Assembly (NCBI GenBank): GCA_003963405.1
Contig: RXIY01000064.1
Location: 1-64,000 of the forward strand
Source: Hyphomicrobiales bacterium
GTDB lineage: Bacteria > Pseudomonadota > Alphaproteobacteria > Rhizobiales > Beijerinckiaceae
Direction: 5' to 3'
DNA length: 64,000 bases
Of the stretch, positions 46,870-54,420 are shown piece by piece. Position numbers and translations under genes: made by a program. Positions within the stretch are counted from its first letter, which is position 1, and every line of letters begins with the position of its first letter. The notes beneath the pieces are model-generated. The model had not been told where the DNA came from and ran no database searches. It saw nothing but the letters and a program-made list of their open reading frames with translations.

Positions 46870-48132
46870 ATGAAAGAATTGCGCATCGAACGTCTCGGCC
46901 ATCGCGGCGAAGGCGTCGCCCATGACGGCGGCGCGCGGGTCTTCGCGCCCTATGCGCTTCCCGGCGAGACGATTCTTGCGGAAGTCGAGGGCGAACAGGC
47001 GCGGGTCGTGGAGATCGTCGACGCCTCGCCAGACCGCATCGCGCCCATTTGTCCGCATTACGCCCATTGCGGCGGCTGCGCCGTGCAGGCTTTGCGCCCG
47101 GAGCGTTACGACGAATGGAAGCGCGGCCTCGTCGCGACGGCGCTCGCCAACGCCGGCCTCTCGTTGCCAGTGGCGCCGCTCGTCCATGCGCATGGGGCGG
47201 GACGCCGGCGCGTCACCTTTCACGCCCGCATGGATCGCGGCAAGGCCCGCGTCGGCTTCATGGCGGCGCGCTCGCACGAGATCGTCGAGATCGACGCCTG
47301 CCCCTTGCTCGCGCCCAGCCTTTCCGGGGCGCTCCCGGCCGCCCGCGCCATCGCGCAGATCCTCGCCACCCGCGGCAAGCCGCTCGATATCGCCATCACC
47401 GCCACGCGCGAGGGGATGGATGTCGATCTGCGCGGCGCGGGACCGCTCGACGCCAAGGAGGTCGGCGCGCTGACCGAGGCGGCGCAGGCGCATGATCTCG
47501 CCCGCCTGACGAATCATGGCCGGCTCGTCGCGCTGCGTCGGACGCCGCATGTCGCGGTCGGCTCCGCCAGCGTGCCGCTGCCGCCGGGCTCCTTTCTCCA
47601 GGCGACGCAGGCCGGCGAAGAGGCGCTCGCCGCGCGCGTGCTGGAGGCGACGCGCGGAGCGAGGAAGGTCGCGGATCTCTTTTGCGGCGTCGGCGCCTTC
47701 GCGCTGCGCCTGGCGGAACAGGCGAAAGTCTCGGCCTATGACAGCGCCGCCGGCGCGGTCGAGGCCATGCGCGCGGGCGCCCGCGCCGCCCCCGGCCTCA
47801 AGCCGCTCGAAGGGGAGGTCCGCGACCTGTTCGCCCGGCCGCTGTCCGCGCGGGAGCTTTCGCCCTTCGACGCGGTCGTTTTCGATCCGCCCCGCGCCGG
47901 CGCCCTGGCCCAGGCGACGGAAATCGCGGCGTCGGACGTTCCTCTCGCGGTCGCGGTTTCCTGCAATGCACAAAGTTTCGCGCGCGACGCCGCGCTTTTG
48001 ATCAGCGGCGGTTTCGAGGTGAAGGGAATCACCCCGGTTGACCAGTTCCGCTACGCACCCCATGTCGAGATCGTTGCGGTTTTTTCGCGCAGCTCGGGCC
48101 AGAAAAGGGCAAAACGCAGCCTTTTAGGGTGA
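46870..48132 (+). CDS. 23S rRNA (uracil-5)-methyltransferase family protein, RlmD-like
   Basis: The 420-residue protein begins with a TRAM-like beta domain (about 1-50). It continues with an iron-sulfur ligand cluster (CPHYAHCGGC, about 59-68, plus a later Cys in DACPLL). The SAM domain has VADLFCGVGAFALRLAE (about 267-283), VVFDPPRAGA and the catalytic Cys in AVSCNAQSFARD. This matches the TrmA/RlmC/RlmD family; the [4Fe-4S] Cys set favours an RlmD-type rRNA enzyme over tRNA TrmA. I start at ATG 46870; the reading frame upstream runs through the palindromic element and is not coding. Confidence 0.88.
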   Translation: MKELRIERLGHRGEGVAHDGGARVFAPYALPGETILAEVEGEQARVVEIVDASPDRIAPICPHYAHCGGCAVQALRPERYDEWKRGLVATALANAGLSLPVAPLVHAHGAGRRRVTFHARMDRGKARVGFMAARSHEIVEIDACPLLAPSLSGALPAARAIAQILATRGKPLDIAITATREGMDVDLRGAGPLDAKEVGALTEAAQAHDLARLTNHGRLVALRRTPHVAVGSASVPLPPGSFLQATQAGEEALAARVLEATRGARKVADLFCGVGAFALRLAEQAKVSAYDSAAGAVEAMRAGARAAPGLKPLEGEVRDLFARPLSARELSPFDAVVFDPPRAGALAQATEIAASDVPLAVAVSCNAQSFARDAALLISGGFEVKGITPVDQFRYAPHVEIVAVFSRSSGQKRAKRSLLG

Positions 48133-48224
48133 ATCCCTTAATTTTCGGGCAATGGTTCTGTGTCGAGAATGTCTCAACGGAGGGAAATCGAGATCAAATT
48201 TGGCCGCGCCTACAGCAAAGCCCG

Positions 48225-48253
48225 TTGCCGCAGAAAAAAATCAGGCATAGGAT
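48225..48253 (+). promoter_or_regulatory. Sigma70-type promoter for the small exported peptide
   Basis: TTGCCG (48225-48230) and TAGGAT (48248-48253) are exactly 17 bases apart, with an A-rich spacer that stands out in this GC-rich region. A leader of about 55 bases would follow, containing a six-base hairpin around 48278-48295 and a strong ribosome site (AAGGAGAT) before ATG 48315. Confidence 0.65.
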
Positions 48254-48314
48254 TTGCGAGATGGTCCGGTGCAGGCGGGGACCCGATGGTCTCCGGAACT
48301 GGAAGGAGATAGTC

Positions 48315-48437
48315 ATGATGAATGCGCTTATCGCCGCAGCATTGTGTAGTGTCGTCCTCGCAAGCGCGCCCAGCGCCGCGCGCGCTTACGTCTACGCCCG
48401 CAGGAAAGACGCGAGAGCACGCCGTCCCCGTTACTGA
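48315..48437 (+). CDS. 40-residue exported basic peptide
   Basis: The frame has tandem ATG codons (48315 and 48318) seven bases after AAGGAG. The product is 40 residues: a clear signal peptide MMNALIAAALCSVVLASAPS ending AARA, then a mature tail of about 16 residues, rich in Arg/Lys/Tyr (YVYARRKDARARR). A good promoter lies just upstream. I do not recognise it. The architecture suggests a secreted or periplasmic cationic peptide with its own expression signals. The mature part may bind nucleic acid, lipid or other anionic polymers, but that is only inference from charge. Confidence 0.6.
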   Translation: MMNALIAAALCSVVLASAPSAARAYVYARRKDARARRPRY

Positions 48438-48541
48438 CGGCCTGCTCCACAACGAAAAGGGCGCCTTCTCTGTCTCAGAGCGCTTGGTTTGACGCGCCCG
48501 ATCTCTGCGATCGCCTCAGGGCGATCGTCGGATCTTCCGCC

Positions 48542-49897
48542 GTGGCGGCCGAAGCGGCGGAGATGGACGCTTACCTCTCCGAACCGCGCGACCTTTATCG
48601 CGGCCGCGCAATGTGCGTCGTCAAGCCCTCGGACGCCGAGCAGGTCTCCAGCGTTCTCTCGCTTTGCAACGCGCATGGGGTGGCAATCGTTCCACAGGGC
48701 GGCAATACGGGCCTCGTCGGCGGCCAGACGCCGGATGCGAGCGGCCGGCAGGTCGTCCTCTCCCTGTCGAGACTGAACCGCATCCGCGAAGTCGATCCGG
48801 CCTCCGACGCCATGACGCTCGAAGCGGGCGTGACGCTGGCGCGGGCGCAGGAGGTTGCGGAAGCGGCGGATCGCTATTTCCCGCTCTCGCTCGCCTCGGA
48901 AGGCAGTTGCACCATCGGCGGCAATCTCGCGACCAATGCGGGCGGCGTTCATGTGCTCGCCTATGGGGCGGCGCGCGATCTGGCGCTCGGGCTCGAAGTC
49001 GCGCTGGCCGACGGCCGCCTGCTTTCGACGCTCGGCAAATTGCGCAAGGACAATACGGGCTACAATCTCACCCAGCTCTTCATCGGCTCGGAGGGCACGC
49101 TCGGCGTCATCACCGCCGCGACCCTCAAGCTCTTTCCGCGCCCGCGCTCGAAGGCGGTCGCCTTTCTCGGGCTCGAAAGCCCCGAAAACGCCCTGGCGCT
49201 GCTCAATTTCATGAAGGGCCGCGCAGGGCCTGCCCTTCAGGCCTTCGAACTCCTGCCGCGCCTCGGACTCGACCTCGTTTCGCGCCACATTCCCGGCGCG
49301 CGCGACCCGCTCGGCGCGCCCGCGCCCTGGTACGTGCTGTTCGAAATCGCCGGCTTTTCAGACGGCGAGGCCGAGCGCATCGCGGATGCGGCGCTCGCCG
49401 AGGCGCTGGAGGCGGAATTGATTCTGGACGCGACGCGCGCTCAGTCGCTGGATCAGGCGGCGGCGCTGTGGCGGCTGCGCGAGAGCATGTCGGAAGCGCA
49501 AAAGCGCGAGGGCGGCTCCATCAAGCACGATATTTCCGTGCCCATCGAACGCATCCCGGAGTTCATCGTCGAGGCCGGGCGGCGCATCGCCGCGCGCTTT
49601 CCGCAGGCGCGGCCCGTGCCGTTCGGCCATATGGGCGACGGCAATCTCCACTATAACGTCTCGCAGCCGGCGGGCGCCGACAAAGCCGCCTTTCTCGCGC
49701 AATGGGACGAGATGAACGCGCTCGTTCACGGGCTCGTGGACGAATTCGGCGGCTCGATTTCCGCCGAGCACGGGATCGGCCAATTGAAGCGGTCGCTGCT
49801 CACGCAGGTCAAGAGCCCGGTCGCGCTCGATGTGATGCGCGCCCTCAAGAACGCGCTCGATCCCAAGGGCGTGCTCAACCCCGGCAAGCTCCTGTAA
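48542..49897 (+). CDS. FAD-linked 2-hydroxyacid dehydrogenase, GlcD/D2HGDH-like
   Basis: The flavoenzyme has the VAO-type FAD site PQGGNTGLVGGQTPD (about 51-65), SEGSCTIGGNLATNAGGVHV, GSEGTLGVITAATLKLF and the C-terminal FGHMGDGNLHYN and EHGIGQLKR, all typical of D-lactate / D-2-hydroxyglutarate dehydrogenases. From GTG 48542 it is 451 residues. Upstream the same frame stays coding-like for about 24 codons (DLCDRLRAIVGSSAV), matching the usual N terminus of the family, but contains no ATG, GTG or TTG. A CTG at 48470 with AAAAGGG upstream is therefore a possible true start. The substrate is not determined. Confidence 0.9.
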   Translation: MAAEAAEMDAYLSEPRDLYRGRAMCVVKPSDAEQVSSVLSLCNAHGVAIVPQGGNTGLVGGQTPDASGRQVVLSLSRLNRIREVDPASDAMTLEAGVTLARAQEVAEAADRYFPLSLASEGSCTIGGNLATNAGGVHVLAYGAARDLALGLEVALADGRLLSTLGKLRKDNTGYNLTQLFIGSEGTLGVITAATLKLFPRPRSKAVAFLGLESPENALALLNFMKGRAGPALQAFELLPRLGLDLVSRHIPGARDPLGAPAPWYVLFEIAGFSDGEAERIADAALAEALEAELILDATRAQSLDQAAALWRLRESMSEAQKREGGSIKHDISVPIERIPEFIVEAGRRIAARFPQARPVPFGHMGDGNLHYNVSQPAGADKAAFLAQWDEMNALVHGLVDEFGGSISAEHGIGQLKRSLLTQVKSPVALDVMRALKNALDPKGVLNPGKLL

Positions 49898-49900
49898 TGT

Positions 49901-50602
49901 TCACAAGAGCGTCGGGGCCAGCGGCTCCTGCAGTTTCGCGCCCTCGCTCGTCGCCTTGTTGATCTCCGGGCCGATCTCGAAAAACTCCAGCGCATCGTCG
50001 GCGGCGGGCTTCAAAAGCGCCGCGGCCTCCTCGACGCGCGTTTCGTCGCAGTCGAGCCAGCGGGCGAAATCCTTGGGCTCGATGATCGCCGGCATGCGGT
50101 CGTGAATGGCCGCCGTCGCGCCGCTGGCGTCGGTCGTGAGAATGCAGGCCGTGTCGATTTCCGCGCCATCGGCGCCGGCGTAGGTCTCCCACACTCCGGC
50201 GAGGCCCATGGGCGCGCCGTCGGCCCGGCGGAAGAGATAGGGCTTGCGCAGGATCCGGCCGCCGGCGGGCAGTTTCAGCCATTCGTAATAGGCGTCGGCG
50301 GGCACGAGGCAGCGGCGCCGCTTCATCGCGGCGCGAAAGCTCGCCTTGTCGACGACCGTCTCGGCGCGGGCGTTGATGATCAAGGGAAAGTCGCGCGGGT
50401 CCTTCACGAAGCCCGGCACGAAACCCCAGCGCGCCAGCATGAAACGCCGCACGGGTCCCTGCGCGCCCCGCTCGGTCGTGACGACGGCGATCGGCTGAGT
50501 CGGCGCGATATTGTAGCGCGGCGGGAAGTTCGGCGTCTCCGCATAGCCGAAGAGCTGGCGGATCGCCTCCGGCGCAGAGGTCAGGGAGTAACGCCCGCAC
50601 AT
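49901..50602 (-). CDS. SRAP-family DNA-protein crosslink shield (YedK/HMCES-like)
   Basis: The 233-residue protein begins MCGRYSLT, so Cys2 becomes the N-terminal catalytic residue that crosslinks abasic sites in single-stranded DNA; this fixes the start at ATG 50602 over an upstream in-frame codon. Other SRAP motifs are RYNIAPTQPIAVV, RWGFVPG, INARAETV, RRCLVPADAYYEW and the C-terminal IHDRMPAII with its catalytic His. It protects abasic sites during replication. It converges with the flavoenzyme gene three bases away and has no clear operon partner. Confidence 0.93.
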   Translation of the reverse strand: MCGRYSLTSAPEAIRQLFGYAETPNFPPRYNIAPTQPIAVVTTERGAQGPVRRFMLARWGFVPGFVKDPRDFPLIINARAETVVDKASFRAAMKRRRCLVPADAYYEWLKLPAGGRILRKPYLFRRADGAPMGLAGVWETYAGADGAEIDTACILTTDASGATAAIHDRMPAIIEPKDFARWLDCDETRVEEAAALLKPAADDALEFFEIGPEINKATSEGAKLQEPLAPTLL

Positions 50603-50649
50603 TGAAACCAGCCGCCTCCTCATCAGCTCCGGGGACTCGCAGATAAGCT

Positions 50650-51396
50650 CTATTTCCGCGCGAAAAAGGCCGCGAGCCGCGCCCGCGTCTCATTCGACGC
50701 GAGCGCCTCGGCGAAGAGCCGGGCCTCCGCGTCGATGCGGGCCAGCAGGTCGGCCGGGTCGCCGCGCAGCAGGCGCCGGGAGGCGACGAGCGCCTCGGCG
50801 GGCTTCGCCGCCAGCGCCTGCGCCGCCATCATGGCGGCCTCCAACACGCCCTCGGACGGAGCCAGCGCGTTGACGAGGCCGAGGCGATGCGCCTCCTCGC
50901 CAGAAAAAGGTTCCCCCAGAAGCAGATATTGCGCGGCTCTGGCCATGCCGAACCGTTGCGGGACCAGAAGGCTCGCCCCCGCCTCCGGCACGAGGCCGAG
51001 GTCGATGAAGGGCATGCGCAGGCGCGCCTGCGGGGCGGCGTACACGAGGTCGCAATGGAAGAGCATCGTCGCCCCGACGCCGATCGCGTCCCCCTTCACC
51101 GCCGCCACCATGGGCTTCTCAAAGGCCGCGAGCGCGCGCACGAACTGCAAGGCCGGAAAATTCTCCAGGCTCTCCGAGAGGAAATTGCGGAAGTCGGCAA
51201 GATCGTTGCCGGCCGTGAAATCCTCCCCCGCGCCCGCGAACACGACCGCGCGCACCGCGGCGTCCCGCTGCGCCGCGTCGAGCGCCGCGATCAGCGCCCG
51301 ATAGGCGTCCCGGTCGAGCGCGTTCTTCTTTTCCGGCCGGTTGAAGACGAGACGCAGAACGGCGCCGACGCGAGAGAGATGAATCTTTTCGGACAT
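50650..51396 (-). CDS. Enoyl-CoA hydratase/isomerase family protein
   Basis: The 248-residue crotonase-fold protein has VLRLVFNRPEKKNALDRDAYRAL (residues 13-35 in part), the CoA/oxyanion segment FAGAGEDFTAGNDLADFRNF (about 53-72), VAAVKGDAIGVGATMLFHCDL and PFIDLGLVPEAGASLL. One of the two hydratase acidic residues (Asp in KGDAIG rather than Glu-Gly) and Glu in VPEAG fit isomerase or other crotonase activities as well as hydration, so I leave the activity open. A long open frame continues upstream but overlaps hpnA antisense and is not coding. The gene diverges from hpnA. Confidence 0.87.
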   Translation of the reverse strand: MSEKIHLSRVGAVLRLVFNRPEKKNALDRDAYRALIAALDAAQRDAAVRAVVFAGAGEDFTAGNDLADFRNFLSESLENFPALQFVRALAAFEKPMVAAVKGDAIGVGATMLFHCDLVYAAPQARLRMPFIDLGLVPEAGASLLVPQRFGMARAAQYLLLGEPFSGEEAHRLGLVNALAPSEGVLEAAMMAAQALAAKPAEALVASRRLLRGDPADLLARIDAEARLFAEALASNETRARLAAFFARK

Positions 51397-51630
51397 GCCT
51401 GCCCTCTTGCCGCAGCGAGGCGTTCGATGCGAAGACCCGAGCCGGAGGGCTTCGGGCTTCGCGAGCGTATCGGCCAGGCGGATACGCAGCAACCGGAGAC
51501 GAATTCTCAACGGTTTGCGCGCGTCTCCTGAATGGCGACGCTCGCAAAGCGGGACGTGGCTTTGTAGAGTCGATTCGGCTCTGGTGTCTCTCACGGCGCC
51601 TTGATCGGATGTAGCTTGGCGCTCGAAAGC

Positions 51631-52665
51631 ATGGATAGAGACGATCTTGTTCTGGTGACGGGCGCGAGCGGTTTTATCGGCGGCGCCGTCGTCCGGCTTC
51701 TCATGGCGAGAGGCGCTCGCGTTCGCGCGCTGGCGCGCCCCGAGAGTTCGCGGGAGAACATCCCGCCGGGCTGCGAGGTCGCAGAGGGCGACATCACCGA
51801 TCTCGAAAGCGTCCGCGCCGCAATGACAGGCGTGCGCCGGCTTTTCCATGTCGCGGCGAATTACCGGCTCTGGGCGCCGGCCCCGGAGACCCTGTTTCAC
51901 GTCAATGTGCGGGGCTCCGGAATCGTGATGCGCGAAGCCCAGCGCGCAGGGGTCGAGCGCATCGTCTATACGAGCAGCGTGGCGACGCTCGCCGCCGCCA
52001 ATGGCCGCCTCAGCGCCGAAAGCGACCGGCTTCCGCCCGAAAAGGCGATCGGCGCCTATAAGCAAAGCAAGATCGTCGCGGAGCGCCTGGTCGAGCGCAT
52101 GATCGCCGAAGAGGGACTGCCCGCCGTCATCGTCTGCCCGGCGGCGCCGCTCGGGCCGGGCGACCTCAAGCCGACGCCCACGGGCCGCCTCGTCAAGGAA
52201 GCCGTGCGCGGCGCCATGCCCGCCTATGTCGAGACGGGCCTCAACATCGTGCATGTCGACGACGTGGCCGCGGGCCATCTCGCGGCCATGGAGCGGGGCG
52301 CGATCGGCGAACGCTACATCCTCGGCGGCGAAAATCTGACGCTCTGCGAGTTGCTGACCGAGATCGCCCGTCTGACCGGCCGCGCGCCGCCGCGCTTTCG
52401 ACTGCCGCCCGGACCGCTCATGCCGCTCGCCTATGTGAATGAATGGGGCGCGCGCCTCCTCGGCTACGAGCCCTTCCTGCATTGCGACAGCCTGAGAATG
52501 TCGCGCACGCGCATGTTCTTCGACGACGCCAAGGCGCGCCGCGAACTCGGCTACGAGACGCGCCCCGCGCGTCTCGCCGTGAGAGATGCGGTCGACTGGT
52601 TCAGCGGGACGGCGCCCGCCCACGGATCGCAAACGATCACGGCCCCATCCTCGCGGGGAGGATGA
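51631..52665 (+). CDS. hpnA: Hopanoid-associated sugar epimerase
   Basis: The 344-residue extended SDR begins MDRDDLVLVTGASGFIGGAV with the TGxxGxxG cofactor motif. It carries LFHVAANYRLWAP, VYTSSVATLAAANGRL and the catalytic YxxxK (IGAYKQSKIVAE). The overall pattern is that of HpnA, the sugar epimerase associated with hopanoid gene clusters, thought to act on the bacteriohopane side chain. I start at ATG 51631; a TTG at 51601 in frame is less likely. Together with hpnN it shows that this organism uses hopanoids. Neighbouring genes are not hopanoid genes. Confidence 0.88.
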   Translation: MDRDDLVLVTGASGFIGGAVVRLLMARGARVRALARPESSRENIPPGCEVAEGDITDLESVRAAMTGVRRLFHVAANYRLWAPAPETLFHVNVRGSGIVMREAQRAGVERIVYTSSVATLAAANGRLSAESDRLPPEKAIGAYKQSKIVAERLVERMIAEEGLPAVIVCPAAPLGPGDLKPTPTGRLVKEAVRGAMPAYVETGLNIVHVDDVAAGHLAAMERGAIGERYILGGENLTLCELLTEIARLTGRAPPRFRLPPGPLMPLAYVNEWGARLLGYEPFLHCDSLRMSRTRMFFDDAKARRELGYETRPARLAVRDAVDWFSGTAPAHGSQTITAPSSRGG

Positions 52666-52689
52666 GGCCGTGAGAGGCGCCGCACGGGT

Positions 52690-53193
52690 CTAATGCCGGC
52701 CGCGCCCGTTCGTCATCGCATTCACCAGACGCGAGGCCACCATCAGGCCGAGCCCCGCGCCGAGAAGCAGGGGCAGATTGCGCGGCGCCTCCCGCAGCGC
52801 GACGCGCGCCGCGTTCTTCGCCGCGACGGGCGCCGCGCTTTTGGCGAGGTCCATGAGCGCCTGCGTCGCATTGGAGGAGTTGATGGCGCGCGACAGGGCC
52901 GTGAACGGTGAAGCCGCAGTCAGCGCGGCGAGCTCTTCGCTCGCGCGCGCCTGTCGAACCGCCTCGCGCCGACGCGCATAGGCGTAGACGAAAAGCGAGA
53001 TCGCCAGAAATGCGCCCGCGACGGCCAGATTGCCGAAGAGCGTCCCCAGGCTCTGGGTCGCCCAATAGTCCGCCGCCGCGGTTGCGAATCCGAAGGCAAT
53101 CAGCAACGGAACCGCCGCCATGGCATTTCCGGACAGGCGGGTGATCGTGGCGCCGACCGCGTTTTCGGCCCTCTTGATGATCGGCTCGAACAT
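52690..53193 (-). CDS. Small membrane protein of a stress-type operon
   Basis: The 167-residue protein starts MFEPIIKRAENAVGATITR and has two adjacent membrane segments (about 23-40 and 50-70), a charged linker YARRREAVRQARASEEL, an Ala/Ser-rich helix and a final hydrophobic stretch LLLGAGLGLMVASRL. I do not recognise a named family; the layout resembles membrane-linked proteins found with DUF883/ElaB-like genes. It lies 29 bases after such a gene and should be co-transcribed from the EcfG-type promoter at 53573-53597. The longer open frame upstream covers the neighbouring gene in another frame. Confidence 0.72.
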   Translation of the reverse strand: MFEPIIKRAENAVGATITRLSGNAMAAVPLLIAFGFATAAADYWATQSLGTLFGNLAVAGAFLAISLFVYAYARRREAVRQARASEELAALTAASPFTALSRAINSSNATQALMDLAKSAAPVAAKNAARVALREAPRNLPLLLGAGLGLMVASRLVNAMTNGRGRH

Positions 53194-53222
53194 TGACGTC
53201 AACTCGAGGCTGGAGGAACGAT

Positions 53223-53540
53223 CTACCGGCCCATCCTCCAGAACGCGCCGAAGATGAAGCCCGCAAACGCCGCCAGGGCCACCGTCGTCGTCGGCTGCGA
53301 CCGCGCCGAGGTCTCGATCGCCGAGCGGAAATTGCCCAAAACCTCGCCGGTGCGCTCCGCCGCCCGGCCGCTCCGCTCCGTCACGGCGTTCAGCGCCGCA
53401 TTGGCCCGGCCCATGCCCTGCTGAACGGCGCGGCCCACCTGCTCGCTCGCCGCGGACGCCTGGTCGGCGATCGCGCCGCTCATGTCGCTCGCGCCATGAC
53501 CATTGTGCTGCTGGCGCTGAATGTTTCGTTCCTCGGCCAT
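53223..53540 (-). CDS. DUF883/ElaB-YqjD-like membrane-anchored stress protein
   Basis: The 105-residue protein begins MAEERNIQRQQHNGHG, followed by a long Ala/Gln/Glu-rich amphipathic helix (about 20-80, SAASEQVGRAVQQGMGRANA) and one C-terminal membrane span TVALAAFAGFIFGAFW ending in RMGR. This is the layout of ElaB/YqjD/DUF883 proteins, which in E. coli are tail-anchored, stress-induced and linked to ribosome binding. GGAGG lies five bases before ATG 53540. A textbook EcfG promoter stands 33 bases upstream, which supports a general-stress role. Confidence 0.8.
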   Translation of the reverse strand: MAEERNIQRQQHNGHGASDMSGAIADQASAASEQVGRAVQQGMGRANAALNAVTERSGRAAERTGEVLGNFRSAIETSARSQPTTTVALAAFAGFIFGAFWRMGR

Positions 53541-53572
53541 TGCCGCCTCCAAGGGTAAGCAAGTGGCGAGTT

Positions 53573-53597
53573 AACGCGACGCGCATGGAGTTGTTCC
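53573..53597 (-). promoter_or_regulatory. EcfG-type general stress promoter (GGAAC-N16-CGTT)
   Basis: On the minus strand GGAAC (53597-53593) and CGTT (53576-53573) are separated by 16 bases. This matches the alphaproteobacterial EcfG consensus exactly. It stands 33 bases before the start of the DUF883-like gene, with only a ribosome site between. Confidence 0.72.
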
Positions 53598-53598
53598 T

Positions 53599-53650
53599 GG
53601 CCCAAGCGGCTTGCCCAAGCCGCTGGCCCAAGCGGCTGGCCCAAGCGTCT
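53599..53650. repeat. 13-bp tandem repeat, four exact-period copies
   Basis: Four 13-base units (consensus GGCCCAAGCGGCT, with one to two mismatches in copies 2 and 4) run without interruption between folE and the EcfG promoter. Copies 1 and 2 form an eight-base hairpin AGCGGCTT-GCCC-AAGCCGCT. The array abuts the -35 element of the promoter by one base. Confidence 0.8.
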
Positions 53651-53679
53651 GGCCGGCGCGCTGGCGGCGGCGCGGCGCG

Positions 53680-54252
53680 TCAGGCGCCGCGCACCATCAT
53701 CAGGAATTCCTCCCGCGTGCGCGCATCGTCGCGGATGACGCCGAGCAGGCGGCTCGTCGTCAGCGACGAGCCGGGCGTGTTCACGCCGCGCAGCGTCATG
53801 CAATTGTGCTCGGCCTCGATCACCACGCCCACGCCGGCCGGTTGCAGGATGTCCTGAATCGCCTCGGCGATCTCGGCGGTGAGCTTTTCCTGGATTTGCA
53901 GGCGCCTGGCGAAGCCGTGCACGACGCGCGCGAGCTTCGAGATGCCGACCACGCGATTCGTCGGCAAATAGCCCACATGGGCGCGGCCCAGCACCGGCAA
54001 CATGTGATGTTCGCAAAAGCTGGTGACGCGGATGTTCTTCAGGATCACGAGCTCGTCATAGCCGCCGACTTCCTCGAACGTGCGCTTGAGATAGTCGCGG
54101 GGGTCGATCTCATAGCCCGAGAACAGCTCGCGATAGGAGCGCGCCACGCGCGACGGCGTGTCGATCAGCCCCTCGCGGTCCGGGTCGTCTCCCGCCCATT
54201 CGATCAGGACGCGGACGGCCGCTTCTGCGTCGGCCTGGGTCGGCTTCGCCAT
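53680..54252 (-). CDS. folE: GTP cyclohydrolase I, type IA
   Basis: The 190-residue enzyme contains [18 protein letters not shown], the zinc-binding [21 protein letters not shown] region (Cys/His ligands, split here), and CMTLRGV with the second Cys. It opens the imidazole ring of GTP to start tetrahydrofolate synthesis. The zinc ligands mark the FolE1A type rather than the zinc-independent IB type. GGAG lies seven bases before the ATG. Only 8-10 residues of variable N terminus precede the fold, so the start is secure. The folate genes are not clustered here. Confidence 0.96.
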   Translation of the reverse strand: MAKPTQADAEAAVRVLIEWAGDDPDREGLIDTPSRVARSYRELFSGYEIDPRDYLKRTFEEVGGYDELVILKNIRVTSFCEHHMLPVLGRAHVGYLPTNRVVGISKLARVVHGFARRLQIQEKLTAEIAEAIQDILQPAGVGVVIEAEHNCMTLRGVNTPGSSLTTSRLLGVIRDDARTREEFLMMVRGA

Positions 54253-54420
54253 GCGCTGCTCCGAAACTCTGTCGAACGCGCCGGCTCAGGAGGTGCGGGG
54301 CGGGAATCAAGAGCCGGACGCATTCGCGCGCCCCGTCCTGCATAACTTGCGACGGGGCGGCGCGTTTGGCAAACCGGGAGCGCTACGGTCGAGGAGAGCG
54401 CCCTTTTGGAGCGCCCTTCT

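Noticed and set aside
48115-48150. Terminator after the RlmD-like gene
   Set aside because: A four-base stem AGGG/CCCT followed by TTAATTTT is present, but the stem is too weak and overlaps the stop codon.
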